Assembly (NCBI GenBank): GCA_963700705.1
Contig: CAVOYQ010000021.1
Location: forward strand, 62,001-126,000
DNA length: 64,000 nt
Reading direction: 5' to 3'
Source of the DNA: JAHEFT01 sp963700705
GTDB lineage: Bacteria; Pseudomonadota; Gammaproteobacteria; Xanthomonadales; SZUA-36
Each line of letters starts with the position of its first letter. Positions within the stretch are counted from its first letter, which is position 1. Below the pieces are notes generated by a model. It made no database searches. It was not told the origin of the DNA and worked only from the letters and a program-made list of their open reading frames with translations. The position numbers were made by a program, and so were the translations under genes. This document shows, piece after piece, positions 35,413 to 45,797 of this stretch.

Positions 35413-36090
35413 CTAAAGCGCGTGATCCGGATTGGAGACGGACAACTGGCTGGCCGCCAGCACGGCCTGCGTGCGGTTGTTTACGCCCAGCTTGTTCATG
35501 ATTGCCGTCACGTGGGCCTTGACCGTTGCTTCTGAAACCGTCAGTTCATGGGCAATCTGCTTGTTCAGCAGGCCCTGCGACATCATCATTAAAACCTTGA
35601 ATTGTTGGGGCGTAAGCTGCGACATGCGTTCAGCCAATTCTATTTCCGACGAGTTCTTTCCGGGCAGGTTCGAGACCGTGGATTCGGGTGTCCAGATTTC
35701 CCCCATCAGGACTGAAGCGATGGCCGAAGTAATGGTTTCAATACTGGACGACTTGGGAATGAACCCCGCCGCGCCGTGCTGAATGGCGCGCTGAATAACC
35801 ACCGGGTCTTCGTTGGCCGAGATAATGACCACCGGCACGCTGGGATAGCGTTTGCACAGGTACACAAGGCCGGCAAAACCACTGACGCCCGGCATGTGCA
35901 GATCCAGCAATACGAGATCTACTTCCCTGTTCTGATCGACCAGTTCCTGCAGGCTTTCAAAAGAACTGGCCTCGAGGAACCGCGTCTGCCCCTGCTCCGC
36001 CTCCAGCGCTTCCTTGATGGCGGTACGGAACAACGGGTGGTCGTCGGCGACAATGACGGTTTCCGCTTGTATGGCAATCAATCTGTTCAT
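35413..36090 (-). CDS. crbR: CrbR-like NarL/LuxR-family response regulator
   Basis: The 225-residue product has a receiver domain (VIVADDHPLFRTAIKEALEA, phospho-acceptor Asp63 in LVLLDLHMPG) and a LuxR-type helix-turn-helix (LTPQQFKVLMMMSQGLLNKQ, VSEATVKAHVTAIMNKLGVN). It converges on the CrbS-like kinase with only five bases between stops, so the two form a pair although not co-transcribed. It is expected to activate the acyl-CoA synthetase and symporter promoters. Confidence 0.9.
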   Translation of the reverse strand: MNRLIAIQAETVIVADDHPLFRTAIKEALEAEQGQTRFLEASSFESLQELVDQNREVDLVLLDLHMPGVSGFAGLVYLCKRYPSVPVVIISANEDPVVIQRAIQHGAAGFIPKSSSIETITSAIASVLMGEIWTPESTVSNLPGKNSSEIELAERMSQLTPQQFKVLMMMSQGLLNKQIAHELTVSEATVKAHVTAIMNKLGVNNRTQAVLAASQLSVSNPDHAL

Positions 36091-36300
36091 GATCTCTTAC
36101 CATTTTCCCCCTTTAAGCCCCCCCAGTCATCCTAGACCATAGTAGCAGAATCCCAGCCTTGGAGACGCAGGCGACCTGCCGAGCCCCGGTTGGATAAATC
36201 GAACGAAGCGAGACTCCATATTAGACCAATGGCTAATACCCGCCCGGATCTGAAAATTCGCATCATGCCTATGCGAACACATCTGATGGGAGAGGCTATC

Positions 36301-37666
36301 ATGGCCCAAAAATCTATAAAGAAGACACTTCTGAGTTTATCCGTGGCTGTAGCGCTGGGTTGCAGTTCGGGTAACATCTTTGCCGACGGGGACCGCGTCG
36401 AAGAACTCGAAGCCCGTGTAGCAGAACTCGAAGCCCTGGTGACCCGCTTGTTGCAAAACCAGGAAGCGGTTGAAGTCGTTGATACGGTAGCGGTTGAAGA
36501 ACGCGCTTCAGCTATCGCCGAAGAAAAAGTCACCACGATGATGGCTGAGTACCAGGCCGCCAAGGATGCAGAAGAGAAAAAGCACAGTTCACTCTGGGTG
36601 GTTATGTCAAAGCGGACGTGATTTACAGTGATTATGGCTCTGGTGCGGTGCCCGGAAACAGCGCTCGGCCGCGATTTCTACTATCCGGAACACCGTTCCG
36701 ACTGGCGATAAAGACGCAGAAGGCCAAAGCTATCTTGACTTTTTCGCCAAGGAGTCAAGGATCAACCTCAAGACCGAGCACAACCTGGACAATGGCGACC
36801 TAATGACCACTTTCGTCGAGATGGACTTTCTGGGCAGTGCCCAGGGAAACGAGGTGGTGACCAATTCCTATTCGCCGCGTTTGCGCCACGCATTCTTAAC
36901 TTACAACAAGTGGCTGTTCGGCCAGACGTGGTTTACTTTCTTCAACGTAGGTGCTTTGCCTGAAAACCTCGATTTCGTCGGACCGGCAGAGTCCACGATC
37001 TTCGGTCGACAGACGCAGATCCGCTACACCAGTGGACCGTGGCAGTTCGCTCTCGAGAATCCCCTCACCACCGTTCATTCTATAAGACAGGCGTCAGGAT
37101 CGAATCGGATGACCAGCAACATTCCGGATGTCGTCGTGCCGCTACAACATGAAGGCCGACTGGGGTGATTTCACCGTGGCCGGTATCATTCGGAATCTCC
37201 GCGTGGAGGACAAGGCGACTGGGGATCGACGATTCCACCAGTGGCTGCGGTATCAGCGCATCGGGTAAATTCATGATCGGACATGATGATTTCCGCTGGA
37301 TGGCCAGCACCGGCAAAGGTATGGGCCGCTACATCGGTGTCAATGCCGCCGCGGGCGCAGTTGTCGATCCAAGACAATAAACTCCATGCGATCTCCAGCA
37401 CCGGCATTTTCGGTTCGTACCGTCACCTCTGGAGCGATACGTGGCGCAGCAACCTGACTCTGGGCTACCTGTGGATCGACAATAAGCTCGAATATACGGG
37501 CGGCAAGGTCAATAAGGATGCCAGCAGCGTCCACGCCAACCTGATCTACAGCCCGGATCCGAAGCTGGACTTTGGCATCGAATTCCTGTACGCCGAAAGG
37601 GATCTCGAGAACGGGGATGACGGCAATCTGAAACGCGTGCAATTCTCGGCCAAGTACGCTTACTGA
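36301..37666 (+). pseudogene. DcaP-like outer membrane porin, many frameshifts
   Basis: ATG 36301 has GAGAGG upstream. The product has a signal peptide (TLLSLSVAVALGCSSGNIFA) and a periplasmic coiled coil (VEELEARVAELEALVTRLLQ), then DcaP-family barrel strands spread over all three frames. These read GYVKADVIYSDYG, LDFFAKESRINLKTEHNLDN, FVEMDFLGSAQGNEVVTNSY, LRHAFLTYNKWLFGQTWFTF, YNMKADWGDFTVAGIIRNLR and, at the end, LGYLWIDNKLEYTGGKVNKD to FSAKYAY. At least six shifts are needed. One near 36586 resolves as a missing T; others as extra bases. DcaP porins take up dicarboxylates and small anionic compounds. Co-location with the short-chain acid island suggests carboxylate entry. It may be an intact gene with assembly errors. 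Confidence 0.75.
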
Positions 37667-37695
37667 AAAAGTCCTGCCCCTGGGAAACCAGGTAA

Positions 37696-37731
37696 AAAAA
37701 CCGGCCCGTTCTCCTGGGGCCGGTTTTTTTT
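37696..37731 (+). terminator. Rho-independent terminator after the porin gene
   Basis: AACCGGCCC pairs with GGGCCGGTT around a short loop, followed by a run of eight T (to 37731). The A-run before the stem makes it potentially bidirectional. Confidence 0.88.
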
Positions 37732-37801
37732 GCGGTGTTCATTTACTCGCCCAATCCCTGCAGTAGACTGTAAATCCTGACCGGAGAAATATTTAACCAT
37801 C

Positions 37802-39194
37802 ATGAATACGCTGATCGAATCCCTTCGAGAACTCGTTGGTCCCGCCGGAATACATGACCGGCGAAGACGTATCCAGCCGCTCTGAAAGTTGGCCCCCGAT
37901 GGGTGGTTGCCAGGCCATGGCGGTCGTCCGTCCACGCAATACCGGCGAGGTCTCCGCGGTACTTGAACTGTGCCACCGGAATAGCCAACCCGTGGTCACC
38001 CATGGCGGCGTGACCGGCCTGGTCGGCGGGGCGAAAGCGGGACCCGCCGATCTCGTCATTTCACTGGAACGCATGAACCAAATGGAGCCGGTAGACATTT
38101 TCAACCGGACTTTGACGGTCGATGCCGGCGTGCCCCTGCAAAAAGTCCAGGAATTCGCGGAACAGGCCGGGTTTCTGTTCCCGCTGGATCTTGGCGCCCG
38201 CGGCAGCGCAACCATTGGCGGCACGATATCGACCAATGCCGGTGGAAACGGCGTTATCCGTTACGGGATGATGCGCGAGCAACTGCTGGGTGTGGAGGCC
38301 GTGCTGGCAGATGGCACGATCATTTCCTCGATGAATAACGTGATCAAGAACAACACCGGCTACGACCTGAAGCAGTTGTTTATCGGGTCCGAAGGGACCC
38401 TGGGTATCATCACGCGGGCCGTGTTGCGATTACGTCCCCTGCCCCGCAGTCAAAATACCGCGTTCGTCGCGGTCGACAGTTTTGACAAACTGGTGCAGTT
38501 CCTGCAATCGATGGATTCGGCGCTTGGCGGAGCCCTGAGCGCGTTTGAAGTCATGTGGAACGATTTCTACTGCCTGATTATCGGCGACGGAAGCACGCAC
38601 GGCACCCCGCTCGGAACCACGCACCCTTTCTACGTTTTGCTGGAGTCTACCGGCGGCGACCAGGTCAGCGACCAGGCCCGTTTCGAAGACGCGCTGGAGG
38701 CGGCATTCGAACAATCCCTGCTGGTTGATGCCGTCATTGCAAACAGCAGGCAGCAGCGCAACGATTTGTGGGCGATCCGTGACGATGTACCGCGCCTGTT
38801 CCAAAGCCTGTCACCCCCGATAGCTTTCGACGTCAGTCTCGGCATCCAGGATATGGACGGCTACGTTCATGAGGTGCGTTCCGGCCTGATCGAAAAATGG
38901 CCTGATGGAAAAATGGTCACATTCGGTCACCTGGGCGACGGCAATATTCACCTGGTCATCTGCGTGGGCAGCATGGCAACGGAAACAGTGCATGCGGTCG
39001 AGCACATCGTCTACACGGAACTGGCGCGCCGGGGCGGAGTTATATCCGCCGAGCACGGCATCGGTCTCGATAAACGGGCATACCTTGGACATTCCCGCTC
39101 CAGGGAAGAGATCAGCCTGATGAAAACCATCAAGCTCGCGATGGATCCAAAAAACCTGTTGAACCCGGGAAAAATCTTTGAAATCAAGAACTGA
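37802..39194 (+). CDS. FAD-linked oxidase, GlcD/D-2-hydroxyacid dehydrogenase type, one frameshift
   Basis: ATG 37802 begins MNTLIESLRELVGPAGI. One extra C near 37852 breaks the join to MTGEDVSSRSESW. The remaining frame has the PCMH-type FAD domain (VVTHGGVTGLVGGAKAGPAD, GSATIGGTISTNAGGNGVIR, IGSEGTLGIITRAVLRLRP) and the FAD-oxidase C domain (VTFGHLGDGNIHLVICVGS, ISAEHGIGLDKRAYLGHSRS, MDPKNLLNPGKIF). Repaired length is about 463 residues. Such enzymes oxidise D-lactate, D-2-hydroxyglutarate or glycolate; the exact substrate is open. It is followed nine bases later by a ThDP-enzyme remnant, so the pair may once have formed a hydroxyacid pathway. Confidence 0.85.
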
Positions 39195-39203
39195 GGAACA
39201 GCG

Positions 39204-39547
39204 ATGAACGGTGCAGAAAAACTCCTGGAGACCCTGGTAACCAGCGGTGTCGAAGTCTGTTTCGCCAACCCCGGAACCTCCGAAATGCAGTTGGTCTCCG
39301 CCATTGGCAACCACGACGCCATGCGCTCGGTACTCTGCCTGTTCGAAGGAGTTGTATCCGGAGCGGCCGACGGCTACGGGCGAATGGCTGTCCCGACCGC
39401 AAGGTCATCGCACTGCAAGCCGATGGCAGCGCAATATATACCGTGAAGGCTTTGTGGTCGATGGCCCGGGAAAACGCGGATGTCACCGTGGTCATCATGA
39501 ATAACCGGAGCTACGCGATTCTCAATATCGAGTTGGCCCGTGCCTGA
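39204..39547 (+). pseudogene. Acetolactate synthase-like ThDP enzyme with a large internal deletion
   Basis: The first ~62 residues (MNGAEKLLETLVTSGVEVCF, NPGTSEMQLVSAIG, EGVVSGAADGYGRMA) are the start of the ThDP Pyr domain, including the conserved Glu before VVSGAADGYGRMA. Directly after base ~39390 the sequence is the late PP domain (CPDRKVIALQADGSAIYTVK, DVTVVIMNNRSYAIL, NIELARA) in a shifted frame, then TGA 39547. Roughly 400 codons are missing from the middle, and the usual C-terminal ~60 residues are absent. The diphosphate-binding GDG-type motif (ADGSA) remains, but no functional dimer could form. Unlike the one-base shifts elsewhere, this looks like a genuine deletion or an assembly collapse. 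Confidence 0.8.
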
Positions 39548-39585
39548 TCGAGGCGATGGTGGTCCAGCAAATGCCGGGATAGTGT

Positions 39586-41887
39586 TTATTCGGCGGATTC
39601 GGCAGCGCCGAATTCAAATTCCTGGATTTTCTCGGCCCTGGGTCCGTAAAGGAACGGCCTCGCGTCATCCGGCCAGTTACCCATGAACGGCGCAACCAGG
39701 ACACCGGGCAGTTCATGCCAGGTTACCGCGGCCATTTTGAACGCGTCCGCCGAACCGGTCAAAAAAGTTTATTTCCAGCGGCGCATCGCCCGGATAAACG
39801 ACCTGCAAGGTATCGACATCGCGCCTGTACTTGGTTTCAATTGACGTATCCAAAGCGAGCTCGCCGTTAATCCAGGCTTTACCCAGTGCCGCCGCTTTTG
39901 GAATCGCCAACCGCAGGATCGGGCTATTGGCCGGCAGTTCGATGGTGAATGAACGGCGCCAGCCACCCTCTTCCTTGCTGAGTCGCTGATCCGTGATGCT
40001 GACGCCGGGAAGTTGAAGCGATTTGACTTCGCGCACCGGGCGCTGCACGGTTCCGAGACTTCCGGTATTGATTTCTTTCAGTTCGAACGCGTGGCCTTCC
40101 GCGTAATGCCTGTCGGGCCGCCGATAAATGCTCTCCAGCACGATATAACCCTGCTCCTGCCCCCCGACTTCGCTGTACATCAGCGTCATGTCGCGCGGAC
40201 GTTCTGCACTGTCTCCCGGCAGGAAAAAGTGAACCGCGCACAGGGCAAGGATGGCGACCAATAACCACTGTGCCGGCTTCCAGGTCAGGTCTCTTTGCTT
40301 GACGAAAGCCAGCAGCATGGGCATGACCGCGAGCCCCATCAACGAGAAAGAAACCGCCTTGATGTGGCTTTGGTCAAAATTCATCACCACGTCCATCATG
40401 AAAAAATGGTAAAGCGATATGAACGTGGCCGTCGCAAATCCCAGCAGGGATGCAACCAAAAGCGGCGCAGGAGATTTCTTCCGAAACAGGTCGACCAGCG
40501 AACCCATTGCAAACATCGCCAACGGAAGCAGGGCAATGTGCGCTGCAGTCGGCAATTTGCCGGTCAGCACGATACCCAGGGCGAATATGAGCGCCCAGGC
40601 AATGATCATCCACGAACAGGCCGATACGCGGCCTGTAAACAGCTTCAGGCAGGAATAAATGACCAGGGCGACCATCAGGAACAGGGCCAGCCGCCCGGGC
40701 CAGGGAAAGGGATGTTCGAGCGGGTGCAAATCCGGCCAGTGCCCCAGCGGCCACGACAGCAGGTAACCCCCAAGAACAAAACCCAGCAGCATGAATGGCA
40801 CGGCCAGCAAGCCCCAGCGTAACTGCCGGAACCGGAATTCCTTGCGAAACGCCGCGCCGATCGCGAGCATGACCCAGACACCGAAAACCAGCGCCAGTCC
40901 ACTGGTGATACTCACAGGATAATGCACCAGCCAACTGCCGAAAACATCGATATAACCGGCGTTTTCCCTGGAACTCCTGGCATCCAGCCCTCTTTCTCCG
41001 AGCCCTTTAAGCATCGCCCAGGCGTTGTCGCCGTGGTGCTGCAGGCTTCCAAGCTGAAGGTGTTCCGGGTCGTCAATGACCGAGTGATAAACCGGCACGC
41101 CCTGTGCGAAGGCGAAGTTGGCGCCCATCACACCCTTGCGCTTGTATACCGTGTAATCGGTATCGTTGGGCATCCTTTTGTACATTTCGTAGACCAGGGA
41201 GTTGCCGACCGGGCGCTCGACGTTCTTGGAAAACAGGCGGATCAGTCCGCGGTTTCCCTCGCCGGTTTCGAACAGCGCGCTGGGGCCGGCGGATCCCCGT
41301 GCCTCCAGGTTGATCACCGCCCTCACCCGTTTGAACAACGGGTTATGCTGGGCAAAGGCATCCGCCCCGATCAGTCCGTTTTCCTCGGAATCAGAAAAAA
41401 GGAAGATGATGTCGTTGGTAAAAGGCGGGAAATCGACCGCCATTCGTGCGATTTCCAGTATGGCCGCTACGCCTGCGCCGTCGTCGGCAGCGCCTGGCCC
41501 CGCCCAACCGCTGTCGTAGTGGGCTGTCAGCAGCACGGCATTCTTGCCCTCGACCCCGGGTTTGACCGCGATGATGTTTTCAACCGGGCTGCAACTGCCG
41601 AACATCGGGTTGCAGTGAAACCGCGACTGAAATTCCGGTGAATACCCGAAAGTTTCGAGTTGGGCGACGATACGGTTACGCACCACGGTGTTGTATGGCG
41701 AACCGGCCACATGGGGCACCCGTTCGCGCAAAAGTTCGTCCAGGATGGTCGCCGCGCGAACCGATGAAAACACCACATCGGGTGCGTCGTCGCCGATGGG
41801 GGCCGGGGTTGAAAAAGAGCGCAATACACCGATCATAACCAGGATGGCTATCACCAGCAGCGAAATGGGGTGTCGCAGTTTCAGCAT
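39586..41887 (-). CDS. Membrane-anchored M28 family zinc peptidase, frameshift near 3' end
   Basis: There is an N-terminal helix (LLVIAILVMIGVLRSFS), then an M28 domain with metal ligands in LLTAHYDSGWAGPGAADDGA, SDSEENGLIGADAF and the late YHSVIDDPEHLQLGSLQHHG. About six membrane helices follow between residues 310 and 550, and then a C-terminal beta-rich domain (RSFTIELPANSPILRLAIPK). The main frame stops at 39713. Removing one base near 39758 instead gives FFDRSADAFKMAAVTWHELP and a further ~45 residues (VAPFMGNWPDDARPF) ending at TAA 39586, which I take as the true end. It resembles ER-type aminopeptidase/Fxna-like proteins. Active-site facing is periplasmic by topology inference. Confidence 0.82.
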
Positions 41888-41896
41888 CACGGAAGT

Positions 41897-43603
41897 TTAC
41901 GTTGGCTTGCGGTCTTTTGCAGCAGTGTCAACAGGCGCCAGCCCAAGTTCCGATTCCATCTTTTCACGCATTTTGAATTTCTGGACCTTGCCGGTGACGG
42001 TCATTGGAAAGTCCTGCACGATTCGAATGTAACGGGGCACCTTGAAATAGGCGATGTGGTCCCTGCAAAACGTCCTGATTTCATCTTCAGACAGCGTGGC
42101 GCCCTCTTTCAACTGGACCCAGACACAGACTTCCTCGCCGTATTTTTCATCGCGTACACCGATGGCCTTGGCGTCCTGAATTTCCGGATGCGTGAACAGG
42201 AATTCTTCGATTTCGCGGGGATAGATGTTCTCGCCGCCGCGGATGATCATGTCTTTCAGCCGGCCCACCACCTGCACATAGCCCTCCCCGTCCATGATGC
42301 CGAGGTCACCGGAATGAAGCCAGCCATCCTGGTCAACGGTCTCGGCGGTCCGGTCAGGGTCGTTCCAGTAGCCCTTCATCACGGCGTAACCGCGGGTGCA
42401 GATGTCGCCCCGCTCTCCTACCGGCACGATCTCACCGTTTTCGTCGACGATTTTGACTTCGAGGTGCGGTCCTGCGCGCCCCACTGATTCGACTCTTTTG
42501 TCGATCGGGTCATCCGCCAGCGTCATGTGGTTCACCGGGCTGCATTCGGTCTGGCCGTAGGCGATGAGCACCTCGGACATATGCATCTGCGAGATGACTT
42601 TTTTCATGACCTCGACCGGGCACGGAGCGCCCGCCATGATGCCGGTTCGCAGCGTCGAAAGATCGAACCGCTTGAAATCCGGGTGCTGCAGTTCCGCGAT
42701 GAACATCGTCGGGACCCCGTGCAATGCGGTGCAGTGCTCTTCCTGGACGGTCTCAAGGACGGCGCCCGGTTCGAACGCGTCGGACGAAAATACAGCTGTC
42801 GCACCGCGTGTAACACAAGCCAGCTTACCCAGCACCATCCCGAAGCAGTGGTACATCGGGACCGGGATGCACAACCGGTCCTGTTCGGTGAATTTCATTC
42901 CCGCAGCAACCTGGTTGGCGTTGTTCAGGATATTGAAGTGCGTCAGTGCCGCCCCCTTGGGGTTGCCGGTCGTGCCGCTGGTAAACTGGATATTGATCAC
43001 GTCGCGGCAGGAAAGGCCGCGTTGTATTTCTTCAAGCCGGATTGCTTCCCCATTCAGACCCATGCGGCAGACATCACCCAGGTTATACATCCCTGGAGTT
43101 TGCCCCGTTCCCATCCGGATAACAGCTTCCAGCCAGGGCAATTTTTCCGACTTCAGTTTTCCTGGCTCACAACCGGCCAACTCGGGCGCCAGCTTCTGCA
43201 GCATTTCCAGATAGTGACTGCTCTTGAACTGTTCGGCCGCGATGATGGCCCGGCATCCGGACTTGTTCAGCGCATATTCCAATTCAAAAACCCGATAGGC
43301 CGGGTTGATGCAGACCAGGATGGCGCCGATTTTGGCCGTCGCAAACTGGGCCAGGCACCACTCGAAGCAGTTCGGGGCCCAGATACCCACCCGGTCACCC
43401 GGCCCGATCCCCAACGCCAGCAACCCGGTCGCCAGCTTGAACACATCATCACGGTATTGCGACCAGGTCCGGCGAATGCCCTGGTGACGCACGACCACGG
43501 CTTCGCGATCCGGATGCTGCACCGCGATGCGCTCGAAGCACGCGCCAATGGTTTCGTTGACCAGGGGTGGGGTATCCGCCCCCTTGAAATAGCTTTTTTT
43601 CAT
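41897..43603 (-). CDS. AMP-dependent acyl-CoA ligase (fatty-acyl-CoA synthetase family)
   Basis: The 568-residue ANL enzyme has the P-loop NIQFTSGTTGNPKGAALTHF, the YGQTECSPVNHMTLADDP adenylate motif, the hinge WLHSGDLGIMDGEGYVQVVG plus RLKDMIIRGGENIYPREIEE, and the C-terminal Lys in PMTVTGKVQKFKMRE. ATG 43603 is preferred because family homology (MKKSYFKGADTPPLVNETIG) begins there. The sequence is closest to the medium-chain/2-alkanoate type often annotated AMP-binding protein with acetoacetate or fatty acid substrates; specificity cannot be read. The stop is nine bases from the M28 start, so they may be co-transcribed. Confidence 0.88.
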   Translation of the reverse strand: MKKSYFKGADTPPLVNETIGACFERIAVQHPDREAVVVRHQGIRRTWSQYRDDVFKLATGLLALGIGPGDRVGIWAPNCFEWCLAQFATAKIGAILVCINPAYRVFELEYALNKSGCRAIIAAEQFKSSHYLEMLQKLAPELAGCEPGKLKSEKLPWLEAVIRMGTGQTPGMYNLGDVCRMGLNGEAIRLEEIQRGLSCRDVINIQFTSGTTGNPKGAALTHFNILNNANQVAAGMKFTEQDRLCIPVPMYHCFGMVLGKLACVTRGATAVFSSDAFEPGAVLETVQEEHCTALHGVPTMFIAELQHPDFKRFDLSTLRTGIMAGAPCPVEVMKKVISQMHMSEVLIAYGQTECSPVNHMTLADDPIDKRVESVGRAGPHLEVKIVDENGEIVPVGERGDICTRGYAVMKGYWNDPDRTAETVDQDGWLHSGDLGIMDGEGYVQVVGRLKDMIIRGGENIYPREIEEFLFTHPEIQDAKAIGVRDEKYGEEVCVWVQLKEGATLSEDEIRTFCRDHIAYFKVPRYIRIVQDFPMTVTGKVQKFKMREKMESELGLAPVDTAAKDRKPT

Positions 43604-43804
43604 GGCGGTATTATCCCTGATAAGCTCCCGTTTCACACCTGTGTGGAGGGGTTGATGTTGATTTTTATCACGCACTGAACGGGTCGCATCGACACGTCCC
43701 TGGAACTGCGATACATCGACTCTATGCTATTGTTACAAGAGGCGGAACGTTCTGTGACTCGAACAGACGGCTTCCCTTTTCGTCTTTTCGGACGGAGCAT
43801 GCAG

Positions 43805-45763
43805 ATGAAAAAGAACCTCCAATTTCTTTCGGCATTCATTATCGGCTCGTTGCCTGCAATCACTACCGCCCAAACCGGCGACCCGGCGACCTGGGACCAC
43901 TACGGGGGTGGCCAGCACGGCATGCAATACTCCGGCCTGTCGCAAATTACCCGCGAAAACGTCGTCCAGCTCGAGGAGGCATGGCGCTATCGTACCGGTG
44001 AACTCGGAGAAGACCTTGATGAGCCCTTTGCGTTCGAGGCGAATCCGATACTGGCCGAAGGTCGACTGTATCTGCCGACCGGCAGCGCCATTGTGATTGC
44101 ACTGGACCCTGCAACCGGCCGGGAGATCTGGCGCCACGATCCGAAAATGGACCGCAGCCGGGGACACGCGGAAATCGCCAACCGGGGGGTTACTTCCTGG
44201 ATTGACCCGAAGGCCCTACCGGACGCCATGTGCCGGCACTGTATATTTGTCGGAACGCTGGACGCCAGGCTGATCGCCCTTGATGGCGCGACCGGTCAGC
44301 CCTGTCCGGGTTTCGGTCAGGGCGGACAAATCTGGCTGAACAAAAATGTGCGCATGGAGGAGAGTGACTGGATCAATTACACGATTACCTCACCACCCGT
44401 GGTCGTTGATGACGTGCTGGTCGTTGGCTCGGCCATTGGCGACAACCGCAGCGTCAGTTCCGAACTCGGCGTCGTCCGCGGGATCGACGCGCGCACCGGC
44501 GAGGAACGCTGGCGCTGGGATCCGATTCCGCGATCCGCCGCGGATCCGGCATATGCGGGTTGGCTGGGTGAAGAAGCCGCCAAAAACGGCTCCGCCAACG
44601 CCTGGGCTCCGCTAGCGGCGGACGCTGCACGTGGATTGGTGTACATCCCCACCGGGTCCGCGAGTCCGGATTTTTACGGCGGTGAGCGCCAGGGGGATAA
44701 TCTTTATTCGGATTCAATTGTCACCCTGAAGGCGGCAACCGGCGAGATGGTCTGGTACCGGCAGTTGGTTCACCATGACGTCTGGGACTATGACCTGGCG
44801 GCACAGCCCACACTGGTTGATCTCGAACACGATGGCGTAACCATTCCTGCCGTTTTACAGGGCACCAAGACCGGCATGATTTTCAGTTTCAATCGCGAAA
44901 CCGGTGAACCCATCTTCGAAATTGAAGAACGAAAAGTACCCCAGGGCGGCGTCGCCGGAGAACACCTGTCACCGACCCAGCCTTTTCCCGTCGCGCCGCC
45001 GCCGGTCTCCCGGCACAGCCCGGTAAACGAAGAAGACGCCTGGGGCATGCTGTATTTCGACAAGCGTTCCTGCCGTAACAGGATCGCCGGCCTGCGCTCC
45101 GAGGGGATTTTCACGCCGCCCAGCCTCGAGGGAACCATCGAAATACCCGGTTACGTTGGCGGAATAAACTGGGGCGGCCTGGCCTTTCAGCCTGCCGGGC
45201 AAACCGTGGTCGTATTCTCGATGGATCTGCCGACCGAGGTTGCGCTGATTCCGCGTGAAGATCTGGGCACGGTGTATGACTCCGGCGAGTACGACAATTT
45301 TGACTTTTCGCGCCAGGCAGGCACTCCCTATGGAATGCGCCGAACCATGCTCGGCTCGCCACTCGATATTCCATGCACGACTCCGCCCTGGGGTTTGCTG
45401 ACCGCAATCGATATGCGCACCGGCACCTTCATCTGGCAAAGGTCCGTTGGCACCATCCAGGATGTAGCGCCGGCCATCGTGCCGAATTTTGAACTCGGCA
45501 TGCCCGGCATGGGCGGCCCGATCGTCACCGCCAGTGGCGTGATATTCATGGCGGCCACGATGGACAACTACCTGCGGGCATTCGACCTGGAAGACGGAAA
45601 AACCCTGTGGGAGGGTCGTCTGCCGGCCGGTGGCCAGGCGACGCCGATGACCTATTTCCTCGAACGAACCGGTAAACAGTATGTCGTCATCGCGGCAGGC
45701 GGCCACGCACGAATGGGCACGACCAACGGCGATTATGTGATCGCGTATGCACTGCCTGATTGA
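43805..45763 (+). CDS. PQQ-dependent quinoprotein dehydrogenase (soluble glucose dehydrogenase-like)
   Basis: The 652-residue exported protein has a signal peptide (FLSAFIIGSLPAITTAQ) and an eight-bladed quinoprotein propeller: WDHYGGGQHGMQYSGLSQIT, RTGELGEDLDEPFAFEANPI, LDPATGREIWRHDPKMDRSR, MVWYRQLVHHDVWDYDLAAQ and PGMGGPIVTASGVIFMAATM. The HDVWDYDLAAQPTLVDL block is diagnostic of membrane-type glucose/quinate dehydrogenases. No heme-binding CXXCH and no N-terminal five-helix anchor are present, so electrons must go to a separate acceptor. ATG 43805 has GGAG at seven bases. PQQ synthesis genes are not in the window. Confidence 0.88.
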   Translation: MKKNLQFLSAFIIGSLPAITTAQTGDPATWDHYGGGQHGMQYSGLSQITRENVVQLEEAWRYRTGELGEDLDEPFAFEANPILAEGRLYLPTGSAIVIALDPATGREIWRHDPKMDRSRGHAEIANRGVTSWIDPKALPDAMCRHCIFVGTLDARLIALDGATGQPCPGFGQGGQIWLNKNVRMEESDWINYTITSPPVVVDDVLVVGSAIGDNRSVSSELGVVRGIDARTGEERWRWDPIPRSAADPAYAGWLGEEAAKNGSANAWAPLAADAARGLVYIPTGSASPDFYGGERQGDNLYSDSIVTLKAATGEMVWYRQLVHHDVWDYDLAAQPTLVDLEHDGVTIPAVLQGTKTGMIFSFNRETGEPIFEIEERKVPQGGVAGEHLSPTQPFPVAPPPVSRHSPVNEEDAWGMLYFDKRSCRNRIAGLRSEGIFTPPSLEGTIEIPGYVGGINWGGLAFQPAGQTVVVFSMDLPTEVALIPREDLGTVYDSGEYDNFDFSRQAGTPYGMRRTMLGSPLDIPCTTPPWGLLTAIDMRTGTFIWQRSVGTIQDVAPAIVPNFELGMPGMGGPIVTASGVIFMAATMDNYLRAFDLEDGKTLWEGRLPAGGQATPMTYFLERTGKQYVVIAAGGHARMGTTNGDYVIAYALPD

Positions 45764-45797
45764 TTTGGTGAAATAGCAGTCATGGTATTCTGACTCC

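Noticed and set aside
39522..39716. Separate small gene after the M28 peptidase
   Set aside because: A different frame of the same bases reads as the natural C-terminal continuation of the peptidase once one base is removed.
42527..43678. Long rightward open frame of 383 codons
   Set aside because: Antisense shadow of the acyl-CoA ligase with low-complexity composition and no ribosome site.
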